Of a DNA stretch of 64,000 nt, positions 1 to 9,280 are shown piece by piece (position 1 is the first letter of the stretch; every line of letters starts with the position of its first letter). Where the stretch lies: contig NZ_SRXT01000001.1 of assembly GCF_004792685.1 (NCBI RefSeq), positions 858,998-922,997 of the forward strand. The letters run 5' to 3'. This DNA comes from Sphingomonas gei. GTDB lineage: Bacteria; Pseudomonadota; Alphaproteobacteria; Sphingomonadales; Sphingomonadaceae. Below the pieces are notes generated by a model. That model searched no databases, was not told the origin of the DNA, and saw only the letters and a list, made by a program, of their open reading frames with translations. The translations under genes were made by a program, and so were the position numbers.

Positions 1-639
1 GCCGCCTTTGGGCGTGATCATGTCGCGTTCGAGCTCCATCCCGCGCAACTGCCCGAACGTGCCCCAATAGATATACACCCGGCCATCATCGTCGAGCAGC
101 ACGGTCGGGTCGATGTTCTGAATGCCGTTCGCGACCGGCAGCTTCTGCGAAATGATCGGCCCGGCAGGATGCGCATCCCTCCACGGCCCGCGCACGCTCT
201 CCGCCACTGCGACCCCGATTGCGAACTTGTCCTTTGCGTCGCTGTTGCGCTCGATCACGGGGGCGTAGAAATAGAAGCAGCCGTCGGCGCCCTTGACGAT
301 CTGCCCGGCATAGGCCCGCGTGGGCTCGGCCCAGGCGAAGACATCTTCGGGGTGGATGAAGCCGGGAATGTGCTCCCATTTGCGCGACGCCGGATCCTTG
401 GTCGCGAGCAGCTGCCATTCTGGCATGATGAAGTCGTTGACCTCGGGCGCCGCCTCGTCGCGTCCGGTCAGGATGTAGAGCGTTTCGCCGTCGACCAAAG
501 GCGCCGGATCGGTGGTGTAGCTGCGGCCGTCGGCGAGGATCGGATTGCCTTGCGACGTCACCGTCTCGGGCGCCGTCTGGGCGCAGGCGGCGCCCGGCAG
601 CATCGCTAGCGCAGCGGCGAAGGCAGGCAGTCGTTTCAC
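1..639 (-). CDS. Glycoside hydrolase family 43 protein, exported (3' part outside window)
   Basis: Only the first 213 codons are present; the reading frame runs off the left edge. A GTG start at 639 is one base from the stop of the upstream DUF885 gene, so it is the last visible gene of the leftward operon. The N-terminus (MKRLPAFAAALAMLPGAACA) is a clear Sec signal peptide. The mature part reads as a five-bladed beta-propeller start: SYTTDPAPLVDGETLYI carries the proposed catalytic base Asp (about residue 44), and IDPTVLLDDDGRVYIYWG the second, pKa-modulating Asp. The general-acid Glu of GH43 would lie in the missing part. Family members are mostly arabinanases, arabinofuranosidases or xylosidases. 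The GH127-like neighbour favours an arabinose-containing substrate (inference). Confidence 0.85.
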   Translation of the reverse strand, partial: MKRLPAFAAALAMLPGAACAQTAPETVTSQGNPILADGRSYTTDPAPLVDGETLYILTGRDEAAPEVNDFIMPEWQLLATKDPASRKWEHIPGFIHPEDVFAWAEPTRAYAGQIVKGADGCFYFYAPVIERNSDAKDKFAIGVAVAESVRGPWRDAHPAGPIISQKLPVANGIQNIDPTVLLDDDGRVYIYWGTFGQLRGMELERDMITPKGG

Positions 640-640
640 G

Positions 641-2392
641 TCATTCCTCGTCGGGATAGGGACCCTTGCCGCCATCGGCGATGAGCTGGTCGACGCGGCG
701 GTCGATCTCGGGAATGGGCACCGATCCCAATGCGAGCACCGCATCGTGAAAGGCGCGGATGTTGAACTTCGCCCCCAGCGCCTTTTCGGCACGGGCACGG
801 GCGCGCAGGATCGCGAGCTCGCCGGTATAGTAGCTCAGCGCCTGTCCCGGCCAGGCGATGTAGCGATCGACTTCGGTCTCGATCTCATGGTCGGCCAGCG
901 CAGTGTTGTCGTGGAAATATTGCTGCGCTTGCTCGCGGGTCCAGCCCTGCGCATGAATGCCGGTATCGACCACCAGCCGCGCCGCGCGCCACATCTGGTA
1001 GGAAAGCATGCCGAACACCTCATAAGGCGTCTGGTACATGCCCATTTCCTCGCCCAGCGCCTCGCAATAGAGCGCCCAGCCCTCGCCATAGACCGAGAGA
1101 TAGGTGTCGCGGCGGAAGGCGGGAAGATCCTTGTTCTCGCCGGCGAGCGGCATCTGGAAGGCGTGGCCCGGCGCGCTTTCGTGCAGCGTCAGCGCGGGCA
1201 GCGAATATAGCGGCCGTGCGGACAGATTGTAGGTGTTGATCAGATACACGCCCGGCCCCCCCCGCCCGCCGGTGTAGAAGGGCGCGATGTCGTCGGGCAC
1301 CGGGATGATCGCGAAGCGGCTGCGCGGCAGTCGGCCGAAATATTTCGAGGCCTTGCCGTCGAAGGTCTTGGCGATCCACGCGCCGCGGTCGAGCAACGCC
1401 TGGGGTGTCTTCGCATAGAATTGCGGATCGGTGCGCAGAAATTTCAGGAAGGCGGGAAGATCGCCCTTGAACCCGACCTGCTGCATCACCTCGTGCATCC
1501 GCGCGAGAATCTTGCCGACTTCGGCAAGGCCGATCGCGTGTACCTGCTCGGGAGTCTGGTTCAGCGTGGTATATTCGGCGACCTTCGATTGGTAATAAGC
1601 CCGGCCATCGGGAAGGTCGTAAGCCGCAAGATCGGTCCGCGCGCCCGGGATATATTCCTCGCGCAGGAAGCGCAGCAGCTTCGCATGCGCGGGCACCACT
1701 GCCTCGCGGATCGCCGCCTCGCCCTCGGCGCGCAGCCGAGTCCGGGTCTCCGCCAGCATACCAGCAGGAAATTTGGCGAAGGGCGCAAAGAATGGCGAGT
1801 CCGACACGGAATTCGCCTCGACAACCCTGGCAACCCCGACGTCACGGCCCTGCAGCGTGATCCGCGACGGCGTGAAGCCGCGCTTCAGCCCGGCGCGCAT
1901 GTTTTCGATCTGCTGATCGAAATAGCGCGGGATATCCCGCAGCGTCGCGAGGTAGCGACGATAATCCTCCTCGCGCACGAAATCGCCGCGCGCGGATCCG
2001 GCAAGGTCGCCCCAGAAGCTCGAGTCCGCATTCAGCGGCTTCTCATAGTCGCGATATTTCTGCTCTGCGAGCAAAGCCTCGATCTGGCCTTTGTAGACCG
2101 CATAGTTGACCTGCTCGACGGGGGAGAGCGTGGTTTGCCTGATCTTCGCAAGCGCGGCGAGCGTCGCGGTCCAGCGCGCGAGCCGTTCGGCCTGTGCGGC
2201 GGGGCCGACATCGGGCAGGCCGAGCTTCTGGTCCTTGGGGCTGTCCTCGTTCGGCGCCTGCTGGCGCTGCCGCCACGCATATTCCTCAGTATAAAGCTTG
2301 CGAAACTGCGCATCCGGGCCGGGCACCGGAGCCGCAGCGGTCAACATCGCAGCGCCTGCAAACAAAACCATCGCTTTGGGCCATGCCGCCAT
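641..2392 (-). CDS. DUF885 family protein, exported peptidase-like
   Basis: About 583 aa with a signal peptide (hydrophobic stretch ending near TAAAPVPG). The family hallmark HESAPGHAFQ, an HExxxxH metal-site variant, lies near residue 403, which suggests a zinc-dependent hydrolase; most members have no assigned substrate. Length is normal for DUF885. The ATG at 2392 is preferred; a TTG at 2398 in the same frame would overlap the upstream stop (2395-2397). It sits between an Ldh_2 reductase gene and a GH43 gene with almost no spacing, so it is co-transcribed with sugar-degrading enzymes. With the DPP-like remnant and POT transporter next door, a role in peptide or glycopeptide breakdown is possible (inference). 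Confidence 0.87.
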   Translation of the reverse strand: MAAWPKAMVLFAGAAMLTAAAPVPGPDAQFRKLYTEEYAWRQRQQAPNEDSPKDQKLGLPDVGPAAQAERLARWTATLAALAKIRQTTLSPVEQVNYAVYKGQIEALLAEQKYRDYEKPLNADSSFWGDLAGSARGDFVREEDYRRYLATLRDIPRYFDQQIENMRAGLKRGFTPSRITLQGRDVGVARVVEANSVSDSPFFAPFAKFPAGMLAETRTRLRAEGEAAIREAVVPAHAKLLRFLREEYIPGARTDLAAYDLPDGRAYYQSKVAEYTTLNQTPEQVHAIGLAEVGKILARMHEVMQQVGFKGDLPAFLKFLRTDPQFYAKTPQALLDRGAWIAKTFDGKASKYFGRLPRSRFAIIPVPDDIAPFYTGGRGGPGVYLINTYNLSARPLYSLPALTLHESAPGHAFQMPLAGENKDLPAFRRDTYLSVYGEGWALYCEALGEEMGMYQTPYEVFGMLSYQMWRAARLVVDTGIHAQGWTREQAQQYFHDNTALADHEIETEVDRYIAWPGQALSYYTGELAILRARARAEKALGAKFNIRAFHDAVLALGSVPIPEIDRRVDQLIADGGKGPYPDEE

Positions 2393-2394
2393 GC

Positions 2395-3390
2395 TCAAAC
2401 TCCGATCGCCATGATGTCTGCATACAATGCCGCAGGGATTGTCACCCCCTCCGCAAGGCTGCGCGCCCGCGCGGCATAGCGCCGCTGCGATGGCAGCCGC
2501 GCACTCTGCCCCTCGATTGCCGCGAACATCGCCTCGGCACGTTCAAGATGCGCCCGCACGGCGTCGCCAAGGAATCCCGCCGGATCGATCGCGAGGATCA
2601 GCTCGCCGCCGATCGGCGAGCCGCCGCGGCCCTTGTCGGCCGCGATCGATTCCGCGCTGGTCATGTCGGCGATCAGCGGCCCGGCGAGCAATTCGACCAT
2701 CGCCGCCAGCGCCGAACCCTTATGCCCGCCAAAGGTGCGCATCGCGCCGTCCAGCACGGCTGTCGCGTCATTGGTGCTGCGGCCGTCGGCATCGTAACCC
2801 CAGTCGTCGGGGATCGCCCTGCCCTCGCGGCGGTGCAATTCGATCTCGCCGCGCGCCACGGCGCTGGTTGCAAAGTCGAACACGAACGGCTCGCGTCCCG
2901 GCCGCGGCCAGCCGAATGCGATCGGATTGGTGCCGAACACCGGCTTGGTGCCGCCCGCAGGCGCGACCCAGGCATGGCTGGGGGTGAAGGCCAGTGCGAC
3001 AAGCCCCTGCTCCGCCAGCGCCTCGACTTCGGGCCATAGCGCGGCGAAGTGGACGACGTTATTGAGCGCGAGCGCCGCGATCCCGTTGGCGCGCGCCTTG
3101 TCGACCAGCAACGGCATGCCGCGTTCGAAGGCGAGTTGGGCAAACCCGCCGCCGCCATCGACGCGGACGAGCCCGGCCTTCGGCTCCGAAACCTGCGGCA
3201 CCGCATCGGGCACCACCACCCCGGCACGGATGCTGCGATCGGCGACGAGCAGACGGTAGATGCCATGGCTGGCGCAACCGTCACGCTCGCCGGCAACCAT
3301 CGTCTCGGCGACCGCATCGGCATGATCCCCCGCGAGCCCCGCCGCGCGCAATTTGGCCCGGGCGAGTTCGCGCAGCGCGTCGAGCGTCAT
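2395..3390 (-). CDS. Ldh_2 family NAD(P)-dependent oxidoreductase (malate/L-lactate dehydrogenase type)
   Basis: About 331 aa, cytoplasmic, no signal peptide. The Ldh_2 fold shows in the N-terminal helical region with SHGIYRLL, the nucleotide-binding stretch FGTNPIAFGWP and the late motif GGHKGSALAAMVELLAGPL. The family reduces 2-oxo or cyclic imino acids (malate, ureidoglycolate, 2,3-diketogulonate, piperideine-2-carboxylate); the exact substrate cannot be read from sequence. The start is placed at ATG 3390; a TTG at 3405 overlaps the end of the GH127 gene and adds only SPVA-type residues. The gene is embedded in a glycan operon, so a 2-keto sugar-acid step is more likely than lactate metabolism (inference). 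Confidence 0.85.
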   Translation of the reverse strand: MTLDALRELARAKLRAAGLAGDHADAVAETMVAGERDGCASHGIYRLLVADRSIRAGVVVPDAVPQVSEPKAGLVRVDGGGGFAQLAFERGMPLLVDKARANGIAALALNNVVHFAALWPEVEALAEQGLVALAFTPSHAWVAPAGGTKPVFGTNPIAFGWPRPGREPFVFDFATSAVARGEIELHRREGRAIPDDWGYDADGRSTNDATAVLDGAMRTFGGHKGSALAAMVELLAGPLIADMTSAESIAADKGRGGSPIGGELILAIDPAGFLGDAVRAHLERAEAMFAAIEGQSARLPSQRRYAARARSLAEGVTIPAALYADIMAIGV

Positions 3391-3401
3391 AGCGACGGGG
3401 C

Positions 3402-5786
3402 TCAAATCGCAGCGCCCACTTTGGCGGTGAACAGGCGCACGCCGAATATCGGCCCCGCGGTGCTGCGATCGTGCGGCACGATCCGCACCTGCACCGATTT
3501 CTTGCCTTTGGTCAGTGCCTCGGCGAGCGGATATTCCATATCGAAGAACTTGCCGGGTTTGTCGTTGTCGAGCGTCTGTGTGGCGACCTTCACATTATCC
3601 ACCAGGATGTCGAAGCCGCGCTTGCGCTCGCCGCCCCAATAGGTCGCCTGGAGGATCAGCGGGCCGGGCTTGGTCTTGAGCGTGAACTCAACGAACCCGC
3701 CCGACCGCACGTCGCGCCCCTGTCGGCCGCGATAGGTGACCGGGTAGGAGATGTCGGAAGTGAGGTTGTGGTCGCGCTCGGGCTGCATCTCGCCGAGGAA
3801 CATTACGTCGACCGAACGCGCCGCAATGTCCTTGAGCCGCGCCTGCTCGGTTAGGAACGCCTTTTCCTCGGCCGCCCAGGCACTCTCCGAGAAGCGCTTG
3901 AAATAGATCGCGCTACGCCGGTTATACTGGCGGTAGAAAGGCACGAACTGGAGGTCGGCGGGACGGACCACGCCGCGGGTATTGAAGATGCCCCTGGCTG
4001 CATCGGCAGGGCTAAAGGCCGCGAGCAGGTCGGCCCCGACGAGCGCCGGATCGGCCCGCTCCCATTTGACGTCCTTCGGCCCCAGATCGGCGGCGAGCAC
4101 CATCGGCCCGCTGAGCAACGCGATCATATTCTCGTCGCCCGGCGCGGATTCGATGCGAAGCTCGAGCGGCAGGCTGATCGAGACCGTGTCCCCCGCCTTC
4201 CAGCGCCGGTCAACCACCGCATAGCCCCGCTCGAATACTGGCTGCGCCGGCTTACCGTTGACCGCGACCACCGCCTTGCCCGCTGCCCAGCCCGGCACGC
4301 GCAAAGCGACCGGGAAGCGGCCTGCCTTGACTTTGGTGAAGGTCAGCGTGCTTTCGGGCGCGAACGGATAATTGGTCTCCAAGGTCAACGCGGCGTTGCG
4401 CTTCGCCCAATTGACGTCGGCCGGGATGTAGAGATTGACGATCAGCCCGCCGGCATCGTCTTCCCAGAAGATCGACTCGCCGTGCTTGGAATGGACCTCC
4501 ATGCCGCTGCCGACGCAGCACCAGAAGGCGTCGTCGTCCACCGTCGAATAGCCGCGCTCGCTGCCGGTCATCAGCGGGGTCATGTAGGTGAAGCCGCCGG
4601 TCGCCGGGTCCTGCGCCGACATCACATGATTGAGATGCGCGCGCTCATAATAATCGAACAGCGCGCCGTCGGGCTGCCAGCCATAGAGGTGCCGGGTCAG
4701 CTTGAGCATGTTGTAGGTATTGCAATGCTCGCAGGTCTGCTCGGTGATGTGGTCGGCGACCGTGTCAGGGGTGAAGAAATATTCGCGGTCGGCATTGCCG
4801 CCGATCACGAAGCTGTGATGCCCGGTGACGCGCTCCCAGAAGAAGGTCGCCGCGGTCCGGCGCTTCTCGTCGCCGGTGATGTCGTAGATCCGCGCCAGCC
4901 CGATCAGCTTGGGCACCTGGGTGTTGGCGTGGAAATTGGCGAGCTTGTCCTCGCGGTTGCTCAAGGGATCGAGCACGCGATTGTCATACAGCGTTTCCGC
5001 CATCTTGAGCCAGCGCGGGTCGCCGGTGCGCTGATGCATCTCGGCATAGCTCTCGTTAAGCCCGCCATATTCGCACCCCAACACTTCCTGCGTCTGCGCA
5101 GGGGTGAGGGCGGCGAACACGCGCTCGAAATAGCCACCCAGCCCCTCGACGACGCTCAGCGCCTTCTTGTTGCCCCAGCCGGCATGGACGTCGAGCAGCC
5201 CGGCGAACAATTTGTGCACCGTGTAGAGCGGCGACCATGAACCGTTGAGATCGAACCCGCCGGACTTGATCTCGCCCTTCATCACTTCGCCGAAAATCTC
5301 TTCGCCGTCGACGACGCTGCCGTCCTTTCGCTTGCGGCCCAGCGCGCCGACATAGCCGGTGCCGCGCTTGGCCTGCGCCTCGGCAAGTTCGTCGACGATA
5401 TAGTCAGCGCGGCGGCGCATCTCGGCATCGCCGGTCTGCTGCCAGGTCAGCACCAACGCGGTCAGATAATGGCCGAGCGTATGGCCGGCGATCGTATCGC
5501 TCTCCCACCCGCCATAGATCGGCGCCTTGGGCTCCAGCCCGGCATATTTGCGGAAATTGTGGAGCAGCCGATCGGGGCTCAGCCGATGGAGGTATTTGCG
5601 GTTCACTTCCACCGCCGTGGCATAGTCCGACGGACGCAGGCGCACCGCGGCGAGCGGCAGCGGCTTGACGCCCTTCGGCGCAAACACCCCGGCCGTAGCG
5701 GCGCGCGCGATCCCGGTCTGCGCCGTCACCGCCAGCACTGCGGCTCCGAACATCAGTTCCCGACGGGAAGGGCGCATCGTCTGCAT
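3402..5786 (-). CDS. GH127-like (DUF1680) glycoside hydrolase, Tat-exported
   Basis: About 794 aa. The start at ATG 5786 has a good AGGAG six bases upstream. The N-terminus SRRELMFGAAVLAV is a twin-arginine signal. The (alpha/alpha)6 catalytic domain has the GH127 zinc/nucleophile residues: the Glu-x-Cys site in TCEHCNTYNMLKL and the double cysteine in DAFWCCVGSGMEVHSKHGE, where the first Cys is the nucleophile in characterised beta-L-arabinofuranosidases. C-terminal beta domains follow, ending with an Ig-like piece (FDILVDNVKV). It is longer than the minimal family (about 650 aa) because of this extra domain. It heads the leftward operon, behind operator-like palindromes. Probable activity: release of beta-L-arabinofuranose or related sugars in the periplasm. 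Confidence 0.88.
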   Translation of the reverse strand: MQTMRPSRRELMFGAAVLAVTAQTGIARAATAGVFAPKGVKPLPLAAVRLRPSDYATAVEVNRKYLHRLSPDRLLHNFRKYAGLEPKAPIYGGWESDTIAGHTLGHYLTALVLTWQQTGDAEMRRRADYIVDELAEAQAKRGTGYVGALGRKRKDGSVVDGEEIFGEVMKGEIKSGGFDLNGSWSPLYTVHKLFAGLLDVHAGWGNKKALSVVEGLGGYFERVFAALTPAQTQEVLGCEYGGLNESYAEMHQRTGDPRWLKMAETLYDNRVLDPLSNREDKLANFHANTQVPKLIGLARIYDITGDEKRRTAATFFWERVTGHHSFVIGGNADREYFFTPDTVADHITEQTCEHCNTYNMLKLTRHLYGWQPDGALFDYYERAHLNHVMSAQDPATGGFTYMTPLMTGSERGYSTVDDDAFWCCVGSGMEVHSKHGESIFWEDDAGGLIVNLYIPADVNWAKRNAALTLETNYPFAPESTLTFTKVKAGRFPVALRVPGWAAGKAVVAVNGKPAQPVFERGYAVVDRRWKAGDTVSISLPLELRIESAPGDENMIALLSGPMVLAADLGPKDVKWERADPALVGADLLAAFSPADAARGIFNTRGVVRPADLQFVPFYRQYNRRSAIYFKRFSESAWAAEEKAFLTEQARLKDIAARSVDVMFLGEMQPERDHNLTSDISYPVTYRGRQGRDVRSGGFVEFTLKTKPGPLILQATYWGGERKRGFDILVDNVKVATQTLDNDKPGKFFDMEYPLAEALTKGKKSVQVRIVPHDRSTAGPIFGVRLFTAKVGAAI

Positions 5787-5799
5787 CTCATTCTCCTGA

Positions 5800-5808
5800 A
5801 TACCGTAT
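5800..5808. promoter_or_regulatory. Operator-like palindrome ATACCGTAT, GH127-proximal copy
   Basis: ATAC-C-GTAT is a perfect inverted repeat around a central base. It lies just upstream of the ribosome binding site of the GH127 gene, within the leader. The same 9-mer core recurs at 6004-6012 within the divergent promoter. Two matched palindromes in one divergent intergenic region suggest a common repressor, perhaps of the GntR or LacI type (inference). No such regulator gene is adjacent in the window. Confidence 0.5.
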
Positions 5809-6000
5809 ACGATTAACACGGGGATCGAGAGCGTCAATCCTCGAATGACCTCTTCAGAAGTCGATCAGCAAGATCTGGTATCTGAGAGATCGAGGCGGAC
5901 AAGCAGTCGTTGCCGCGCTTGCCGCTTCGACGTCGCCGGCGCGACGGGTTCGAAAAGTGCGCGATGGCGGGATCGGGTGCGCGTAATGCAATCGGCATAC

Positions 6001-6015
6001 ATTATACCGTATAAT
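6001..6015. promoter_or_regulatory. Divergent promoter with 15-bp operator ATTATAC-C-GTATAAT
   Basis: A perfect 7+1+7 palindrome. Because it ends in TATAAT on each strand (6010-6015 forward, 6001-6006 reverse), it supplies consensus -10 hexamers for both divergent operons. A bound dimer would block both promoters. The -35 elements are weak by eye (TGCAAT 17 bp upstream on the forward strand), consistent with a regulated promoter. The 279 bases between the two operons contain no other gene. Confidence 0.6.
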
Positions 6016-6065
6016 TTTATTGAGCTGGCTCTTCGGCATGGATATGCACTGCTGGGGAGGTGCTG

Positions 6066-6530
6066 ATGCGACGCAATCAAGATTTCAGGGCGACCAAAGC
6101 CACCGTGCTGGTATTGGCCGGCGTCCTGCTGCTGGCAAACGCAGGGCCCACGCCCGCACCGACGATCGCCGATCGCTATGCCCACGCAGACCTTTATCTG
6201 CGTCGGGAACTCGACAAGTTGATCGCCAACGCAGATCTGCGTGCGACGGTGGCGAAAAACCTCCGGGGCAAATTGCTGCCGAGCCACGGTGACATCGACG
6301 ACAACGTGCCCCTCACCGAGAGCATGCGGCTCGCCAACGCGCTAATCACCGCCGCGCGCGATGTCGATTGGGTGATTCTGCCCGACACCACCCATCGTGT
6401 CGCCCAGCCCTTATTCTGGCACAAGCAGCGCGACTATTTCACGCAGCATCTGCTTGATGAGAAGCCGCCGGTGCTCCCGCTATCCGCACCCACCGCTGCC
6501 ATGCCCACGATCGGCGCAACCACGAAATGA
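6066..6530 (+). pseudogene. Internally deleted S9-family (DPP IV-like) peptidase remnant
   Basis: An intact 154-codon frame with ATG at 6066 behind GGGGAGG. The first 28 residues are a signal peptide. Residues about 30-62 (TIADRYAHADLYLRRELDKL) look like the N-terminus of a sphingomonad prolyl oligopeptidase. From about residue 65 the sequence jumps to the extreme C-terminus of the catalytic domain: LRGKLLPSHGDIDDNVPL contains the charge-relay Asp, and DTTHRVAQPLFWHKQRDYF the catalytic His. The beta-propeller and the Gly-x-Ser-x-Gly nucleophile are absent, so the protein should be inactive. About 500-600 residues seem to have been lost in frame (inference from family length). Its stop overlaps the next start (ATGA), so it may persist for translational coupling. 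Confidence 0.6.
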
Positions 6531-9280
6531 AAGACATCATGCGCACTGCTCGCTTCTTCGGACCCGCGGCCCTCCTTCTCGCGGGCGCCTCATCGGCGGT
6601 CTGCGTTCCCGCTCTGAAGGCGCAGGAGCAACCCAAGCCGGTCTATCCGCCGGTCCACACGACTCCGTACAAGGTCGGCAACTTCGAAGTCGCATTGCGC
6701 AGCGACACCCAAACGCTCGCACGCCTCTCGCCCGTCGCCGAGCCCGCATTCAGCTTCGTGCCGACCGCGCGCGAACCCGAGCGCGCCGGCGACGGCTACA
6801 ACCATATCGGCGACCTCAACCTCCGTGTGCGCACGCCCGGCGGCGAATGGCGCGACTTCGCTTCGGCGCACGCCCGCAAGCCGATCCGCCTGTTGCCCGC
6901 CGGCGGCAAGGTCCTCGCTGCGGCCGACATCAGCGCGAGCATGGGCGTCGACGCGCCGGTAAGGGTCGAACGCCGCTGGGTGAACGAGGCCGGGCTGCTC
7001 GGTTTGCGCTTCCGCATCACCAACAGCTCGAAACAGCCGCTCGAGATCGGCGCGCTCGGCATGCCGATGGTGTTCGACAACGTCATCAGCGATCGCAATC
7101 TCGATCAGGCGCATGCCGAGGCGAGCTTCGTCGATCCCTATATCGGCCGCGACGCCGGTTATCTGCAGGTCACCCGCCTTAACGGCCAGGGACCTGCGCT
7201 GTTGGTGCTCCCAGAAAAAGGCAGCCCGCTCGAGGCCTATGCCCCGCTCAAGAACCCGCGCGAGGCCAAAGAGTCGATCTTCACCGACAAGAGCCCGCGC
7301 GGCCAGACCTCGGAGGGCTTTTACGACTGGACCGTCCACAGCATCGGCTATGCCGATCGCGAGTGGAAGGACGCCGGCGAGCAGTGGAATGCGCCGACCG
7401 GCCGCACGCTGGCGCCCGGCCAGACGATCGAAGTCGGCGTGCGGATGACGCAGACGCCGTCGATCCGGGGAATCGAAGACACACTGATCGCCAGCAAGCG
7501 CCCGGTTGCGGTGGGTATCCCCGGCTATGTCGTCCCGGCGGACCAGAATGCGACTCTGTTCGTCAAGGCACCGAGCGCAATCCGCAAGATCGAGAGCTTC
7601 CCCGCGGGAGCGGTGGAGGCCACGCCTGCGGGCAGCCAGAAGGGCTGGGCCAAGCTCAACGTCCGCGGCAAGCAATGGGGACAGGCGCGCCTGACGCTTA
7701 CCTATACCGACGGGCAGGTGCAGACGGTGAGCTATTTCGTCACCAAGCCGCTCGAGCAGACCATGGCCGATCTCGGGCGCTTCTCGACCACCAAGCAATG
7801 GTATGAAGGCAAGGGCGACCCGTTCGGCCGCTCGCCGGCGATCCTGACCTACGACAACGAGCTCAGGAAGATCGTCGATCAGGATCCGCGCGTCTGGGTC
7901 GCCGGGATGAGCGACGAAGGTGGCGGCGGCTCCTGGGTCGCAGCGATGATGAAGCAGCTCGACAATCCCGAGGCGGGCGAAGTCGCAAGGCTCGAGCGCA
8001 TGGTGACCGAGACCGTGGTCGGCAATCTCCAGGTCGCCGACGGGCCGCAAGCCGGCGCGGTCAAGAAGAGCCTGTTCTACTACGATCCGGTCAAGTTTCC
8101 GAACTTCTACAAGGATCCCGACAAGTGGAAGTCGTGGACCTCGTGGAAGGAGAAGGACGCCAACGACCTCGGCCGCGCCTATAACTACCCGCATGTCGCG
8201 ATCGGACATTGGGTGCTCTATCGCACCGCGCGCAACCACCCCGGCATGGTCAAGACGCACGACTGGCGCTGGTATCTCGACAAGGCCTATATCACCACCG
8301 TCGCGATGATGCGCGACGCGCCTTATTATGCCGAGTTCGGGCTGATGGAGGGCGACGTGTTCGTCGACATCCTCAAAGACCTCAAGCGCGAGGGGCTCAC
8401 CGCCGAAGCCACCGAGATGGAGCGGCTGATGAAGAAGCGCGCCGATCACTGGCGGACGCTCAAATTCCCGTTCGGATCGGAGATGCCGTGGGACTCCACC
8501 GGCCAGCCCGAAGTCTATGCGTGGATGCGCTATTTCGATTACCAGCCGCAGGCCGACGTGACCCGCGAAGTAATCCTGGGCTATGACCCGACGATCCCGA
8601 GCTGGGGCTATAACGGCAATGCCCGCCGCTATTGGGACTTTCTGTACGGCGGCAAATATTCGCGGATCGAGCGCCAGATCCATCATTACGGCTCCGCGCT
8701 CAACGCCGTTCCCTTGTTCGATGCCTATCGCCAGAACCCCAAGGACCTGCACTTGCTGCGCGTCGCTTATGGCGGGCTAATGGGCGGGATCACCAATATC
8801 GATCAGGCCGGCTTCTCGTCGGCGGCGTTCCACGCCTGGCCCGACATGATGAAATGGGATCCGCTCAGCGGCGATTACGGCATGGGCTTTTACGGCCATG
8901 CCCTCACCGCAGCGACCTACCTCGTCAACGATCCGACGTTCGGCTGGCTCGGCTTCGGTGGTGATGTGACGATGGGCAAGGACGGCGTCCAGATCCAGCC
9001 GAAGGATGGCGCACGGTCGCGCGTCTTCGTTGCGCCAGCAGGCGCATGGATCACGCTCGACGCTGGCAAGATCGCCAATCTGGTCTACACGCCCGTAAAC
9101 GGTGCGATCATGCTGATGCTCGATCCGGCGACCGCGACGACGCCCATTGCCCGCCTGCGGATCGAGACGACCCTTCCCGGCGCAAAGGCGCTGACGCCTT
9201 CGACCGGCACGTTGGAGCGCGGCGGCTACACCATCCCGCTCGGCAACGCGCCGACCTTCGTTAAGCTCAGCCCGAATTGA
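6527..9280 (+). CDS. Large exported protein, DUF5695-like
   Basis: A 917-aa protein with signal peptide (MRTARFFGPAALLLAGASSA follows a few leading residues; ATG 6539 is an alternative start). The N-terminal half is beta-rich (NFEVALRSDTQTLARLSP, NHIGDLNLRVR). The C-terminal half, from about residue 420, is helical and Trp/Tyr-rich (AYNYPHVAIGHWVLYRTARNH, YDPTIPSWGYNGNARRYWDF), like an (alpha/alpha)6 glycan-active domain. I place it with DUF5695-type proteins from memory of the family; no catalytic residues can be assigned. It overlaps the DPP remnant upstream and a small secreted frame downstream by a few bases each. A role on glycan in the periplasm is inferred from the divergent GH127/GH43 operon. 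Confidence 0.7.
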   Translation: MKDIMRTARFFGPAALLLAGASSAVCVPALKAQEQPKPVYPPVHTTPYKVGNFEVALRSDTQTLARLSPVAEPAFSFVPTAREPERAGDGYNHIGDLNLRVRTPGGEWRDFASAHARKPIRLLPAGGKVLAAADISASMGVDAPVRVERRWVNEAGLLGLRFRITNSSKQPLEIGALGMPMVFDNVISDRNLDQAHAEASFVDPYIGRDAGYLQVTRLNGQGPALLVLPEKGSPLEAYAPLKNPREAKESIFTDKSPRGQTSEGFYDWTVHSIGYADREWKDAGEQWNAPTGRTLAPGQTIEVGVRMTQTPSIRGIEDTLIASKRPVAVGIPGYVVPADQNATLFVKAPSAIRKIESFPAGAVEATPAGSQKGWAKLNVRGKQWGQARLTLTYTDGQVQTVSYFVTKPLEQTMADLGRFSTTKQWYEGKGDPFGRSPAILTYDNELRKIVDQDPRVWVAGMSDEGGGGSWVAAMMKQLDNPEAGEVARLERMVTETVVGNLQVADGPQAGAVKKSLFYYDPVKFPNFYKDPDKWKSWTSWKEKDANDLGRAYNYPHVAIGHWVLYRTARNHPGMVKTHDWRWYLDKAYITTVAMMRDAPYYAEFGLMEGDVFVDILKDLKREGLTAEATEMERLMKKRADHWRTLKFPFGSEMPWDSTGQPEVYAWMRYFDYQPQADVTREVILGYDPTIPSWGYNGNARRYWDFLYGGKYSRIERQIHHYGSALNAVPLFDAYRQNPKDLHLLRVAYGGLMGGITNIDQAGFSSAAFHAWPDMMKWDPLSGDYGMGFYGHALTAATYLVNDPTFGWLGFGGDVTMGKDGVQIQPKDGARSRVFVAPAGAWITLDAGKIANLVYTPVNGAIMLMLDPATATTPIARLRIETTLPGAKALTPSTGTLERGGYTIPLGNAPTFVKLSPN

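Noticed and set aside
6590..8752. 720-codon open frame on the minus strand opposite the DUF5695-like gene
   Set aside because: Low-complexity Arg/Asp/Leu-rich translation without motifs; mirror of codon bias in GC-rich DNA. The plus-strand protein has signal and domain structure.
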